A stretch of DNA of 64,000 nt from NCBI GenBank assembly GCA_938005545.1, contig CALKXV010000023.1:1-64000 (forward strand), written 5' to 3'. The position numbers were made by a program, and so were the translations under genes. Below are positions 19,130 to 27,990 of the stretch, in pieces. Source of the stretch: an uncultured Paracoccaceae bacterium (lineage in GTDB: Bacteria; Pseudomonadota; Alphaproteobacteria; Rhodobacterales; Rhodobacteraceae). Positions within the stretch are counted from its first letter, which is position 1. Every line of letters begins with the position of its first letter. The notes beneath the pieces were generated by a model. The model saw only the letters and a program-made list of their open reading frames with translations. It did no database searches and was not told the DNA's origin.

Positions 19130-21214
19130 TCAGGAATCTGCGTTAAATTCCATCGTGGCGAGCCACATTTCACCGTTGCGATCCACCGCAAAGCTGAACT
19201 GTGTGGTTCCGCTTTCGATTGCGGTTTCAAGAGCTTCGACAAGGGCTTCTTTGGTGTCGATCATGGCATTGTTCGGCATCATCGCAACAACGGTGTCACC
19301 GGCCTGTAAGACCGATTGATCTTGGCCGACCCCATTTGTTGCAACTGTTTTCCACTGATCGTCTTCCATTGTGGTTTGGAAGGTCATCCCGTTCGAAAGT
19401 ATGGTTTCCTGAAACGTCGGCAGTGTGATTTTCAGGTCCGATTTTTCGCCGGTTTCGGGTGTCTCAATGCCAAGCGTGACTTGAATGGGTTCGCCAACAG
19501 CGAAATTTGGGGTCCCTGTGATGATTTGGCGGGCGTCGCCGATGCTGTCGATTGGGGTGCCGTTGACGGACAAGATACGCAAACCGGGTTGCAAATGGTC
19601 TGCGACAGCACCTTCAACTGAAGCGATCACGGTCGGATCTGCGAATTGAGGAGTCACGTCGAAGTCAACTGTACCTTTGGACGAGATAGGGGCAACGTCT
19701 TGGGCTTCCACCAAAGCAGGGGCAGGGCTGCGGGGGGCCAGCGTTGGACTGGACGCCACAGATTGTTCAGGTGCAACCGCAGCCACCGGTTGAACCGCGG
19801 AATCGCTGGACGACGGTGCATCGATTGCGGCATTTGAGTCCGGGTTGGGAACAAAAACCGGTTGGGTACGGGCCGACTTCTCGAATAGTGCGACGTTTGC
19901 AATCGCATCGGATTTTGGCGCAGCGGATTCGGGTTCCGCTGAGGCAGGCGCAGGTGCCGGTGTAATGGTAGGTACCGCCGCAACAGCAATTTTTGCTGTT
20001 TCTTTGTCGTCGCCGCCAGACATCATGAATATTCCAACACCGAACATGGCCAACAATGCCGCAGTTGCAACGCCAACGTACAACCCGTTGCCGGGACCCT
20101 TTTTTACGGTGGCAGCAATCGAGGCTGCATCCTCCAGGAAAGTGCTTTCAGGGAAAACGGATTGTCTGCGTGACTGACGCTTCGCCGAATGGGAGAGTTG
20201 ATCAGTGTCGAGAGTGGAAGGCTCATCAAATTGCTGTTCGATACTTCCATTGTCGATAGCCAAAGTGGGCCGGGAAACCGCGTTCGAGTCGACAGTCATG
20301 GTGATCATGCTGCGCCACTCAGCGGCACTTTGAAACCGGTTCTTCGGAAAAACATTCAAAGCGTGGTCGATGGCGTCAAGGAACGTATCTGAATACCCGG
20401 TTACCTGTCCTTTGATCGGAACGTAAGGATCATCCTCGCCACCGGCGATGGCCGACAAGCGCGTCTGCGCATTTTTCGGCAATTCTTTAGTCATCACGTG
20501 ATAGAGCGATGCCGCGAATGAATACAGATCGCTGGATGGATATTGCTGGGCGTCTGCGACATAGAATTCCTGAGGCGAATATCCGTCCTTTACAGTTCGC
20601 ACTGCGCCGATGTAACGCGAGTCGGTTGTTTTGATGTCGCGAGCGGCACCAAAGTCGATAAGGACAGGTTCATCGTTTTCGCCAAGCAAGATGTTGTCGG
20701 GGGCAATGTCACAGTGGATGATGCCTTCGCGGTGAATGAAGTCAATCGCATCCAACAGTTTGACAACCATCTTCTCAAGCACTTCGGGCTCGATGAAGTC
20801 AGAGCTTTCGATGATTTCAAGAAGATCGTTCCCTTCAACGAAATCCATTGCGAAATAGGCCGTGTCGTTGTCTTCAAAGACCTGATGAACACTTACGATA
20901 TTCGGGTGCGACAGCCGAGCGATGCTGCGGGCTTCGGCAATAAAAAGATCGACAATGGTACGGAACGTTTGGGCTTGGGTGCGCGAGCGAACTCGAACTG
21001 TCGAATTGCTACGGCTACAGATAGCTTCGGGAAAGCACTCTTTGATGACAACCCGCCGGTGCAGACTGTCCTTGGCCAGGTAGGTTATCCCAAAGCCGCC
21101 GTTGTTCAAAAACTGCTCAATGACGTACTGGTCGCGCAGCAAAGTCGCGCCGGGCTTCAGTTCGTCGTTAAACTCGTCGTCGGGTGTGTCTTGCGTTTCC
21201 AGTTTTGAACTCAT
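19130..21214 (-). CDS. Transmembrane Ser/Thr protein kinase with C-terminal PDZ-like region
   Basis: 'GGFGITYLAKDSLHRRVVIKECFP', 'IIHCDIAPDNILLGENDEPVLIDFGAARD', TM 'LYVGVATAALLAMFGVGIFMM', Pro/Ala-rich linker, 'LQPGLRILSVNGTPIDSIGDARQII'. Confidence 0.9.
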   Translation of the reverse strand: MSSKLETQDTPDDEFNDELKPGATLLRDQYVIEQFLNNGGFGITYLAKDSLHRRVVIKECFPEAICSRSNSTVRVRSRTQAQTFRTIVDLFIAEARSIARLSHPNIVSVHQVFEDNDTAYFAMDFVEGNDLLEIIESSDFIEPEVLEKMVVKLLDAIDFIHREGIIHCDIAPDNILLGENDEPVLIDFGAARDIKTTDSRYIGAVRTVKDGYSPQEFYVADAQQYPSSDLYSFAASLYHVMTKELPKNAQTRLSAIAGGEDDPYVPIKGQVTGYSDTFLDAIDHALNVFPKNRFQSAAEWRSMITMTVDSNAVSRPTLAIDNGSIEQQFDEPSTLDTDQLSHSAKRQSRRQSVFPESTFLEDAASIAATVKKGPGNGLYVGVATAALLAMFGVGIFMMSGGDDKETAKIAVAAVPTITPAPAPASAEPESAAPKSDAIANVALFEKSARTQPVFVPNPDSNAAIDAPSSSDSAVQPVAAVAPEQSVASSPTLAPRSPAPALVEAQDVAPISSKGTVDFDVTPQFADPTVIASVEGAVADHLQPGLRILSVNGTPIDSIGDARQIITGTPNFAVGEPIQVTLGIETPETGEKSDLKITLPTFQETILSNGMTFQTTMEDDQWKTVATNGVGQDQSVLQAGDTVVAMMPNNAMIDTKEALVEALETAIESGTTQFSFAVDRNGEMWLATMEFNADS

Positions 21215-21508
21215 CGTTGAACCACTAAATAATGACCGCGCTGTGCGGATGGATTTGTTTTATTTCAAGAGTAGGAATCGCATTTGATTGTGGCGAATGT
21301 GAGGAAATGTAATTAAATTTTCTGTATTTATGACAAGTCGCTAACGGGGCGTTTCAAGTAAGGTGACGAGGCTCTGGAAGAGCAGGGCGCATTCGCTTCA
21401 CGTCCTCGGGTATTTACCCCGTCTGGGAAACACTCTGTTCATCGCGCAAAACGCGCTTTGTGTTCAAATTGTGTTATAAATCCTTAGTTGGTTGAAGGCG
21501 TGTGTAGA

Positions 21509-22072
21509 ATGTTAAAGATTGCTTTTGGTACGGTGCTTGCTTTGGCGGCAGCAAACGCAGCGGTTGCTCAGGATATTGTAACCTGGAAAGAGAACATCCA
21601 AGGCTGGCGGATCGTCGTGGATCGAACGATCGAAGACTCCTGTTTCATCATATCCGAGTTCGAAGACGATGTGCTGCTTCGTTTCCAATTCAACGTGTCA
21701 CAGCAGAATGTTCAGTTCATTGTTGCCAGTCTTCTTTGGGATACTTTGGAGACAGGAGAGGAGTACGATCTGGACGTGACCTTCGGTGAATTTGACACAT
21801 GGTCTGGCGTCGCGACGGGGCATCGGTGGAATGACATATTGCCCAGTCTCGTATTGTCGGTTCCGGTCGAGGATCGGCAGGCCTCTGAATTCATAAAGGA
21901 ATTCACAGAGAAGAGGTCGGTACGAATTGCGCACAATGGATCAGAGATCGCCCATCTTGCATTGTCAGGAACCAACGAAGCCGTGGCGTCGATGTTGGAT
22001 TGCCAAGCGTCGATGTCTCAGGTGAACCACTCAACAGACCCCGATAGCAACCAGTTCGCTGATCCGACCTAG
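21509..22072 (+). CDS. Secreted hypothetical protein
   Basis: Signal peptide MLKIAFGTVLALAAANAAVAQ; no family recognised. Confidence 0.6.
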   Translation: MLKIAFGTVLALAAANAAVAQDIVTWKENIQGWRIVVDRTIEDSCFIISEFEDDVLLRFQFNVSQQNVQFIVASLLWDTLETGEEYDLDVTFGEFDTWSGVATGHRWNDILPSLVLSVPVEDRQASEFIKEFTEKRSVRIAHNGSEIAHLALSGTNEAVASMLDCQASMSQVNHSTDPDSNQFADPT

Positions 22073-22517
22073 CTGATTAGAACTTCGTAAGCCGCCTAGC
22101 GGTCCAAGAAGGTGGGTGCGGTCGGTTAGCGGACGTCGTCCATTTTCTACACTTTGGATCGCAAGGTGTGTGCCAGTCTATATAGTCGAGGCCGGGCGAC
22201 GCCATGCAAACGTCATGCCCGGCGGTTCTGGCTTTACGTCCATGAACGTTTTTAGCCTGTGCTGTAGCATGGGTTGGGATAAATACACCGAAAACCGGAA
22301 GAGATGTGCCCAAGTTCGGGCCAAAAATCGTATCTAATCCGTGAACAATGGCTTCAGAAATCTGCGGATCAATTCCAAATTCGGGAAATTCTTTGTCAGG
22401 AATACGGCGAAACGCCACACATTCTTCCATGGTTCAACAATGATTAACCTTAAAAGCGACTAATTTTCCCGCGAGATAGCTAGGGAAAGAGTGCGAAACG
22501 TTTGTGAGGTTGGGGCA

Positions 22518-24947
22518 ATGAGCCTTCAAGAAGCAGGTTTAGCGACGGACGAAGAAGTCTTTGTCGACGAATTGAAGCCGGGCACGGAATTGATGCATGG
22601 ACAGTACACCATCGAGGGGTTCCTCGCGGCTGGTGGCTTTGGCATTACCTATCTTGCCAGGGACAGCTTGAACCGTCGGATGGTGATCAAGGAATGTTTC
22701 CCGGGTAGCTTATGCCGCCGGCGGAATTGTTCGGTCACGCCGCGTTCGCGTGCGCATCAGAACGAACTGAAGTCGATTGTGCGACTGTTCTCGCAAGAAG
22801 CGATGAGCCTTGCAAAGGCAAATCACCCGAACATCGTGGGTGTTCATCAGGTTTTTGAAGAGAACAACACCGCGTATATGGCGCTTGATTTCGTTCAGGG
22901 CAGGGATCTTCTGGAAATCCTGGAAGACGATCCTGAAACGCTGGAACCGGCACTTGTCGAGGGATACCTGACGAAGGTGCTCGACGCGATCAAACATATC
23001 CATCAGCTTGGAATTCTTCACCGCGACATCTCACCTGATAATATCATTATCAACGAGCAGAACGAGCCGATCCTTATCGACTTTGGTGCGGCGCGTGAAA
23101 GCGAGAATGAAAAAGCAACACGGATGTTGTCTGCGCTACGCGTTGTGAAAGACGGGTATTCGCCACAGGAATTCTATATTGCAGGAAGCGATCAGACGCC
23201 GTCTTGCGATCTCTATTCTTTGGCTGCCAGTTTTTACCACCTGATCACCAAGGAGTTGCCGCCCGACAGCCAATGGCGTTTGTCAGCTTGTGCCGCAGGC
23301 GATGACGACCCTTACGTTTCCTTGGGCGAAAAGACGGACGCATATTCCACGAATTTCGTGACCGCGTTGGACAAGGCGATTGCGATCCTTCCACGGGACC
23401 GGATGCAAAACGCAGAAGAGTGGATCGCTCATATGACGAGCGCTGCGCCGGTTGTGTCGGAAATCACGTCGAGCCGTGCGGACTTTGTTGCGGCCACAGG
23501 TAAAAAACCGTTCCTGCCGATTTTGTTGGCAACGACGGCCCTGGCGGCTGCCGCAGGTGTTGGCTTCTTGTTTATTTCCTCGGGTGACCCAATCGCATCG
23601 CCGGAAACGGAAGCGGGCGGTGAAGTCGACGTTTCGGTTGGTAGTAACGCTTCGGCGGCTGAACCAACCCCGGCGGTTGTTCCGGTTGTTCCCGCTCCGG
23701 TGGCTGAAACCGCTTCGGCGGCTCCGGCCCCTGCGGTAATTCCGGCACCTCCGGCTGCTTCGAATGTAGAAGAAACCCCGACGCCGGTTGAAACCATTGC
23801 CGTGGTTCCAGCAATACCAACCGAGCCTGTCGAGATCGCGCCAGTCGCGCCGGTTCAAACGACCGAAGCTCCGACGGATCCAACTCCGGCACCTGTTGAA
23901 GCGGTTCGCGATGGGCCGCCCGTGGTGATTGCCGCGATTAGACCCGTGCCAAATCCGGTCAATACGACGACCGAGGCTGGAATTGTTGAAATCTCAGGGC
24001 CAGATTTTACGGGTTTGGCGACGAATGTTGCCGCTCTGAGCCCTCCAGAAGCTGGGGACGCCGTCAACTTTACGGCTCCATCGGTTTTGCTGGGGTTGCC
24101 CGAACAGTCGCGTGGTTTGCAAGTTTTGGAAAGTGCAGCTTTGGCGCTTCAAGATACGAACCCGACCATTGATACGGTTGCCCCGGCGGCATTAATACTG
24201 GCCTCACCAGCTGCCGATCAATCGCTGGGCCAAGCTGAAGCAGAGGCCGAAGGCACCGGCGTCGGCGTTGATTTCTTTGTCGCAATGGCAGCAAAGCAAC
24301 CTGAGTTGGTGACGGCACCTTCGACCCGTTCGACCGCTGCAACCACGCTGGCGCGCGTTGCGCCCGTGCAAAATGTTGAAGTCGCCGATAACGCCGCAGT
24401 TCAAACGCGCGTCGTTCCTTATCTGCCGTTCTCGCTGTCGTTGCTAGAGCCGGGCTTGATCGTCTCTGTAACTGATGGCGCGCCAGACTGGCTTGCCGAT
24501 GCGCGTATCGTTTCGGTCAACGGTCAACCGATCACGACGAATGATCAGATCACCACAAGCCTGCAAGCGGCTGCGGCCACCGAAAACGCAGGCACCTTTA
24601 ATGTGTCCTTGGGCATTGATGCCGGTGTTGACGGTGCCGTTTCGGAACGGACGCTGGCTTTAGCGACAGAGCTTCATACGGACCTTCAAAATGGGTTGAG
24701 CTTTGTGTCACGTCAGACTGGTTCCGTCTGGACGACCCAAGTGTCGTCGATACCAAACGCATCAAACTTCCAGGTCGGGGACACGATCATGTCGTATATC
24801 CTGACTTGGGAAAATGTAGATGGCCCATCTTCAATGAAAACTATTCTAGATCGGGAGCTGGCAAACGGAACGTCCAATTTCAGCTTTGCGGTCAACCGCG
24901 GCAGTGAGATTTGGATCGCGGACTTTGATCTTGCCTCGGCCAATTGA
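22518..24947 (+). CDS. Transmembrane Ser/Thr protein kinase with C-terminal PDZ-like region (paralogue of 19130-21214)
   Basis: 'GGFGITYLARDSLNRRMVIKECFP', 'ILHRDISPDNIIINEQNEPILIDFGAARE', TM 'PILLATTALAAAAGVGFLFI', long Pro/Ala/Val linker, 'ADARIVSVNGQPITTNDQI'. Confidence 0.9.
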   Translation: MSLQEAGLATDEEVFVDELKPGTELMHGQYTIEGFLAAGGFGITYLARDSLNRRMVIKECFPGSLCRRRNCSVTPRSRAHQNELKSIVRLFSQEAMSLAKANHPNIVGVHQVFEENNTAYMALDFVQGRDLLEILEDDPETLEPALVEGYLTKVLDAIKHIHQLGILHRDISPDNIIINEQNEPILIDFGAARESENEKATRMLSALRVVKDGYSPQEFYIAGSDQTPSCDLYSLAASFYHLITKELPPDSQWRLSACAAGDDDPYVSLGEKTDAYSTNFVTALDKAIAILPRDRMQNAEEWIAHMTSAAPVVSEITSSRADFVAATGKKPFLPILLATTALAAAAGVGFLFISSGDPIASPETEAGGEVDVSVGSNASAAEPTPAVVPVVPAPVAETASAAPAPAVIPAPPAASNVEETPTPVETIAVVPAIPTEPVEIAPVAPVQTTEAPTDPTPAPVEAVRDGPPVVIAAIRPVPNPVNTTTEAGIVEISGPDFTGLATNVAALSPPEAGDAVNFTAPSVLLGLPEQSRGLQVLESAALALQDTNPTIDTVAPAALILASPAADQSLGQAEAEAEGTGVGVDFFVAMAAKQPELVTAPSTRSTAATTLARVAPVQNVEVADNAAVQTRVVPYLPFSLSLLEPGLIVSVTDGAPDWLADARIVSVNGQPITTNDQITTSLQAAAATENAGTFNVSLGIDAGVDGAVSERTLALATELHTDLQNGLSFVSRQTGSVWTTQVSSIPNASNFQVGDTIMSYILTWENVDGPSSMKTILDRELANGTSNFSFAVNRGSEIWIADFDLASAN

Positions 24948-24967
24948 GCAAGACGCATTTAGGTTAA

Positions 24968-25627
24968 GTGAGGAGAGAGCAAGTGTTCTTTTTTAAAAAG
25001 AAAAAAATGTCCAGGAAATTTGACGAACCTTTGGTTCTTGATCCTGGCGAGACGCCCCAGGCGGATATCACCGATAAGGCGCCGGCTGAACCCGAAGCGA
25101 CTGCGGTGGATCCTCTTCTGCGTAAACGCCGTCGTACACCGAACGCCAACAAAACCCGCTTGATGGGATTTGACACATCGGATGGTCGCGTCGTCGACCT
25201 GTTCGGCGAAGATAAAACATCGACCGAAATCAACCGCATTCAATACCCGGTTGCTTTGGTCATGGTCACAAAAGGCCCCGGCCTTGGCGAATGTTTTGCC
25301 ATCAAGTCGGGCATGTCGCAGATTGGTCGTGGCGAAGATCAGGCGATCCAGCTTGACTTCGGAGATCAGGCGATCTCGCGAGAGAACCACGCCGCAATCG
25401 TTTATGATCCAAAGGAACACAGCTTCCTTCTTGGACATGGCGGCAAATCGAACATCGTACGTTTAAATGGTAAGCCTGTGGTTAGCACCAGCGACCTTAA
25501 AAACGGAGATGAGGTCGAAATCGGTGAGACACAATTGCGCTTTGTCGCAATCTGCTCGGCCGACTTTAACTGGGACATTGCTGAAACCGAGGAAGGAACC
25601 GACGACGATGATGTGGAAATTGCCTGA
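24968..25627 (+). CDS. FHA-domain protein
   Basis: 'SGMSQIGRGEDQAIQLDFGDQAISRENHAAIVYDPKEHSFLLGHGGKSNIVRLNGKPVVSTSDLKNGDEVEIGETQLRFV'. Confidence 0.9.
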   Translation: MRREQVFFFKKKKMSRKFDEPLVLDPGETPQADITDKAPAEPEATAVDPLLRKRRRTPNANKTRLMGFDTSDGRVVDLFGEDKTSTEINRIQYPVALVMVTKGPGLGECFAIKSGMSQIGRGEDQAIQLDFGDQAISRENHAAIVYDPKEHSFLLGHGGKSNIVRLNGKPVVSTSDLKNGDEVEIGETQLRFVAICSADFNWDIAETEEGTDDDDVEIA

Positions 25628-26567
25628 ACCCCGCTTCGACGTAGCATCTGCCCTCGATAGAGGAGGGCGCGACTACCAAGAAGACTCGCTGGTCTCTGAC
25701 TTTGCCGTCGGTGATGACATGGGAATTGTCGTGCTTGCCGATGGTATGGGCGGACATTCCGCTGGTGATGTCGCAAGCAAAACCGTTGTGACCGAAGTTT
25801 ACAGTGAGCTGAAATTCCACAGCGATTTGTTCTTTGATAGCACGGATCATTTGTCCAAACTGATGTTGAATGCGATCACGAACGCCAATGATTGCGTGCG
25901 CGAGGCGATGGTGGAAAACCCAGAGTCGCGCGGCATGGGATCGACAATCGTTGCCGCTGTTATGGCTGGAAACCAGATGTACTGGAGCTCGGTTGGTGAC
26001 AGCCCGCTGTATCATTACCGCGCTGGCACCATGAAGCAGGTGAACGAAGATCATTCGATGGCACCGCAAATTGACGCCATGGTTGCCGCCGGTGCGTTAA
26101 AACCTGAAGAAGCAGCGACGCACCCTGATCGCAACAGCCTGACGGCTGCGGTGGCAGGCGGAAAGATTGCCCGGATGGACAATCGCGGCGTGGCACTTGA
26201 GCTGAAAGCCGGCGACATTGTCGTTGTATCCAGCGACGGACTTCAGTTTCTGACGCATAAAGCGATCACGAAGATCATTGCCCGCAATCGTCGAAAACCA
26301 AGTGCCGATATTGCCAACGCGCTTTTGCAGGCGGTCAAAGGACTTGATGATCCGGATCAGGACAACATTTCGTTTTCGGTTATCAAAGTACGTCACGAAA
26401 AGCCTGTGGTTCGCCCGCAGCGTCGCGGGAACGTGACTGAAATCGATTTCAATTCGACGCGATTGGCGGACGAAACCGTTCTTGATGAGATTGAGGTCAA
26501 AAGCGAAGTCGAAGACGATCAGAAATCTGCGTCTCCGGCCTTCGTGCATACTGCAACCAGTGGTTAG
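25608..26567 (+). CDS. PP2C-family Ser/Thr phosphatase
   Basis: 'DRGGRDYQEDSLVSDFAVGDDMGIVVLADGMGGHSAGDVAS', 'SRGMGSTIVAAVMAGNQMYWSSVGDSPLYHYRAG', 'DIVVVSSDGLQ', 'DDPDQDNISF'; overlaps the FHA gene by 20 nt. Confidence 0.93.
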   Translation: MMWKLPEPRFDVASALDRGGRDYQEDSLVSDFAVGDDMGIVVLADGMGGHSAGDVASKTVVTEVYSELKFHSDLFFDSTDHLSKLMLNAITNANDCVREAMVENPESRGMGSTIVAAVMAGNQMYWSSVGDSPLYHYRAGTMKQVNEDHSMAPQIDAMVAAGALKPEEAATHPDRNSLTAAVAGGKIARMDNRGVALELKAGDIVVVSSDGLQFLTHKAITKIIARNRRKPSADIANALLQAVKGLDDPDQDNISFSVIKVRHEKPVVRPQRRGNVTEIDFNSTRLADETVLDEIEVKSEVEDDQKSASPAFVHTATSG

Positions 26568-26573
26568 TAAAAA

Positions 26574-27740
26574 ATGTCAGACGACAATGGTGTTAATGAA
26601 ACTACGCTTCGATTGAGGCACTTGATCGAGACGGCCGATCTGTCCCGTACAGATGGTTTTCTTGCTGAACGGTGTCTTCGTCGCCTCGAGCATCCGTTGC
26701 GCGTTACTGTATTTGGTACTGACCCTAGCCACGCGGTTTCGCTGGTCAATCTAATGCTTGGAAAGGCCATCGTTCCGCCAACGATTACGCGTGCGCGCAT
26801 TCAGTTTTTGCACAGCGAAATTGACTATGCGCGCATGCAGTTTCGCGACGGCTCGCAACAGCGGACCGAGGGTTCGGATTTCGCCAGATTGTTTGACGAC
26901 GCGCCGTCAAAAGTTCGCATCTGCACCGATCTGCCGGTATTGAAAAAACTGTCTATTCTGATTGCGGCCGAGGCAAACCCGAAGTCGCTTTGTTCGGATG
27001 TGGAAAAAACCCTGCCAGCTGCCGACATTACACTTTGGGCGGGCGCTGCATTGCATCCCCCCATGGACGAAGTCTGGCAAAGCGTTCCGGATCGGCTCCG
27101 TGATCACAGCTATCTGGTGCTTTCACCTGAGATGGAAAGCGAAACCTGGACTGAACTTGCTGACGAATTTGCAGGTGTGATCCGGGTCGATCCAATTCGA
27201 GCGCAAGACGCAAAATCAGGTTCGGGCGGTGTCGACAAGGCGGCTTTCAAGGACTCAGGCGGCTTGGACGTTGTAAAAACGATCAAACATGAAATCGATG
27301 TTCTAATTCAATCCGCAATGGACGCGAGCGAGGTTTTGTTGCTGCGCTATGCCGATCAGCTAGACGCGAATGAAGATGCACCTTCGGGTGAACCGGTTGA
27401 AGCTGCTGAATCAGTTCAAGATGGGTCGGCCGCATTGCCCGAAGAAGAGTCCGCACAAGTGGTATCGATCAAGGCACAACCCCGCGCGGTTATGCCAGAG
27501 CCCGCGCCATCAGAGCCGAAGCGGCATCCGGTTATCTCGGTGCCGCTTGGAAAGCTTGCATCAAGATCACGACTGATGAACCAAGCCGATCCGGACGGAG
27601 GCCCGAAGATCACACAGCGCACAGTTTCCCTGGCGCTGAAGAACATGCCAAAAAATACGTCGCGACCAACATCAAGGGTGCGGACACGGTCACGCCCCAG
27701 TCGGGCCACCGCGACGCCGTGGTCGTTGGGGCTTGATTGA
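26574..27740 (+). CDS. Dynamin-like GTPase-related protein with degenerate P-loop
   Basis: 'LRVTVFGTDPSHAVSLVNLMLGKAIVPPTITRARIQFLH' aligns by eye with GEFSxGKSSLINALLGxxVLPxxxxPxT; 'PAADITLWAGAALHPPMDEVWQSVPDRLRDHSYLVLSPEME' like the distal G-domain. Confidence 0.55.
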   Translation: MSDDNGVNETTLRLRHLIETADLSRTDGFLAERCLRRLEHPLRVTVFGTDPSHAVSLVNLMLGKAIVPPTITRARIQFLHSEIDYARMQFRDGSQQRTEGSDFARLFDDAPSKVRICTDLPVLKKLSILIAAEANPKSLCSDVEKTLPAADITLWAGAALHPPMDEVWQSVPDRLRDHSYLVLSPEMESETWTELADEFAGVIRVDPIRAQDAKSGSGGVDKAAFKDSGGLDVVKTIKHEIDVLIQSAMDASEVLLLRYADQLDANEDAPSGEPVEAAESVQDGSAALPEEESAQVVSIKAQPRAVMPEPAPSEPKRHPVISVPLGKLASRSRLMNQADPDGGPKITQRTVSLALKNMPKNTSRPTSRVRTRSRPSRATATPWSLGLD

Positions 27741-27990
27741 CGGCAACGAAATGAGCGGATTTGGCGGATTTATTCGGTTTGGTTCGGTCAAGTATTTTGA
27801 CGATGATCCGGTTCATTTATGGATCTGTCCAAAAACAAATATCGGCCATTGTCGTAGCATTGTTACGCCTTAATTCCTGTTATTCTGCGACACAGATCTT
27901 TCCGAGTTTTTATGGTTATGGATTCCGCAATCAAGCACGCCACAGTGTAATGCGTATCGATACTCTGCTGGCGATAAAAACGAGGCTAAT

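Noticed and set aside
22077-22430. 117-aa minus-strand ORF
   Set aside because: No family features and Pro/Trp/Arg-rich tail; probably spurious, though it fills an otherwise empty gap
23640-23920. Repetitive GC-rich stretch suggestive of a tandem DNA repeat
   Set aside because: Explained by the Pro/Ala/Val-rich linker of kinase 2 in frame
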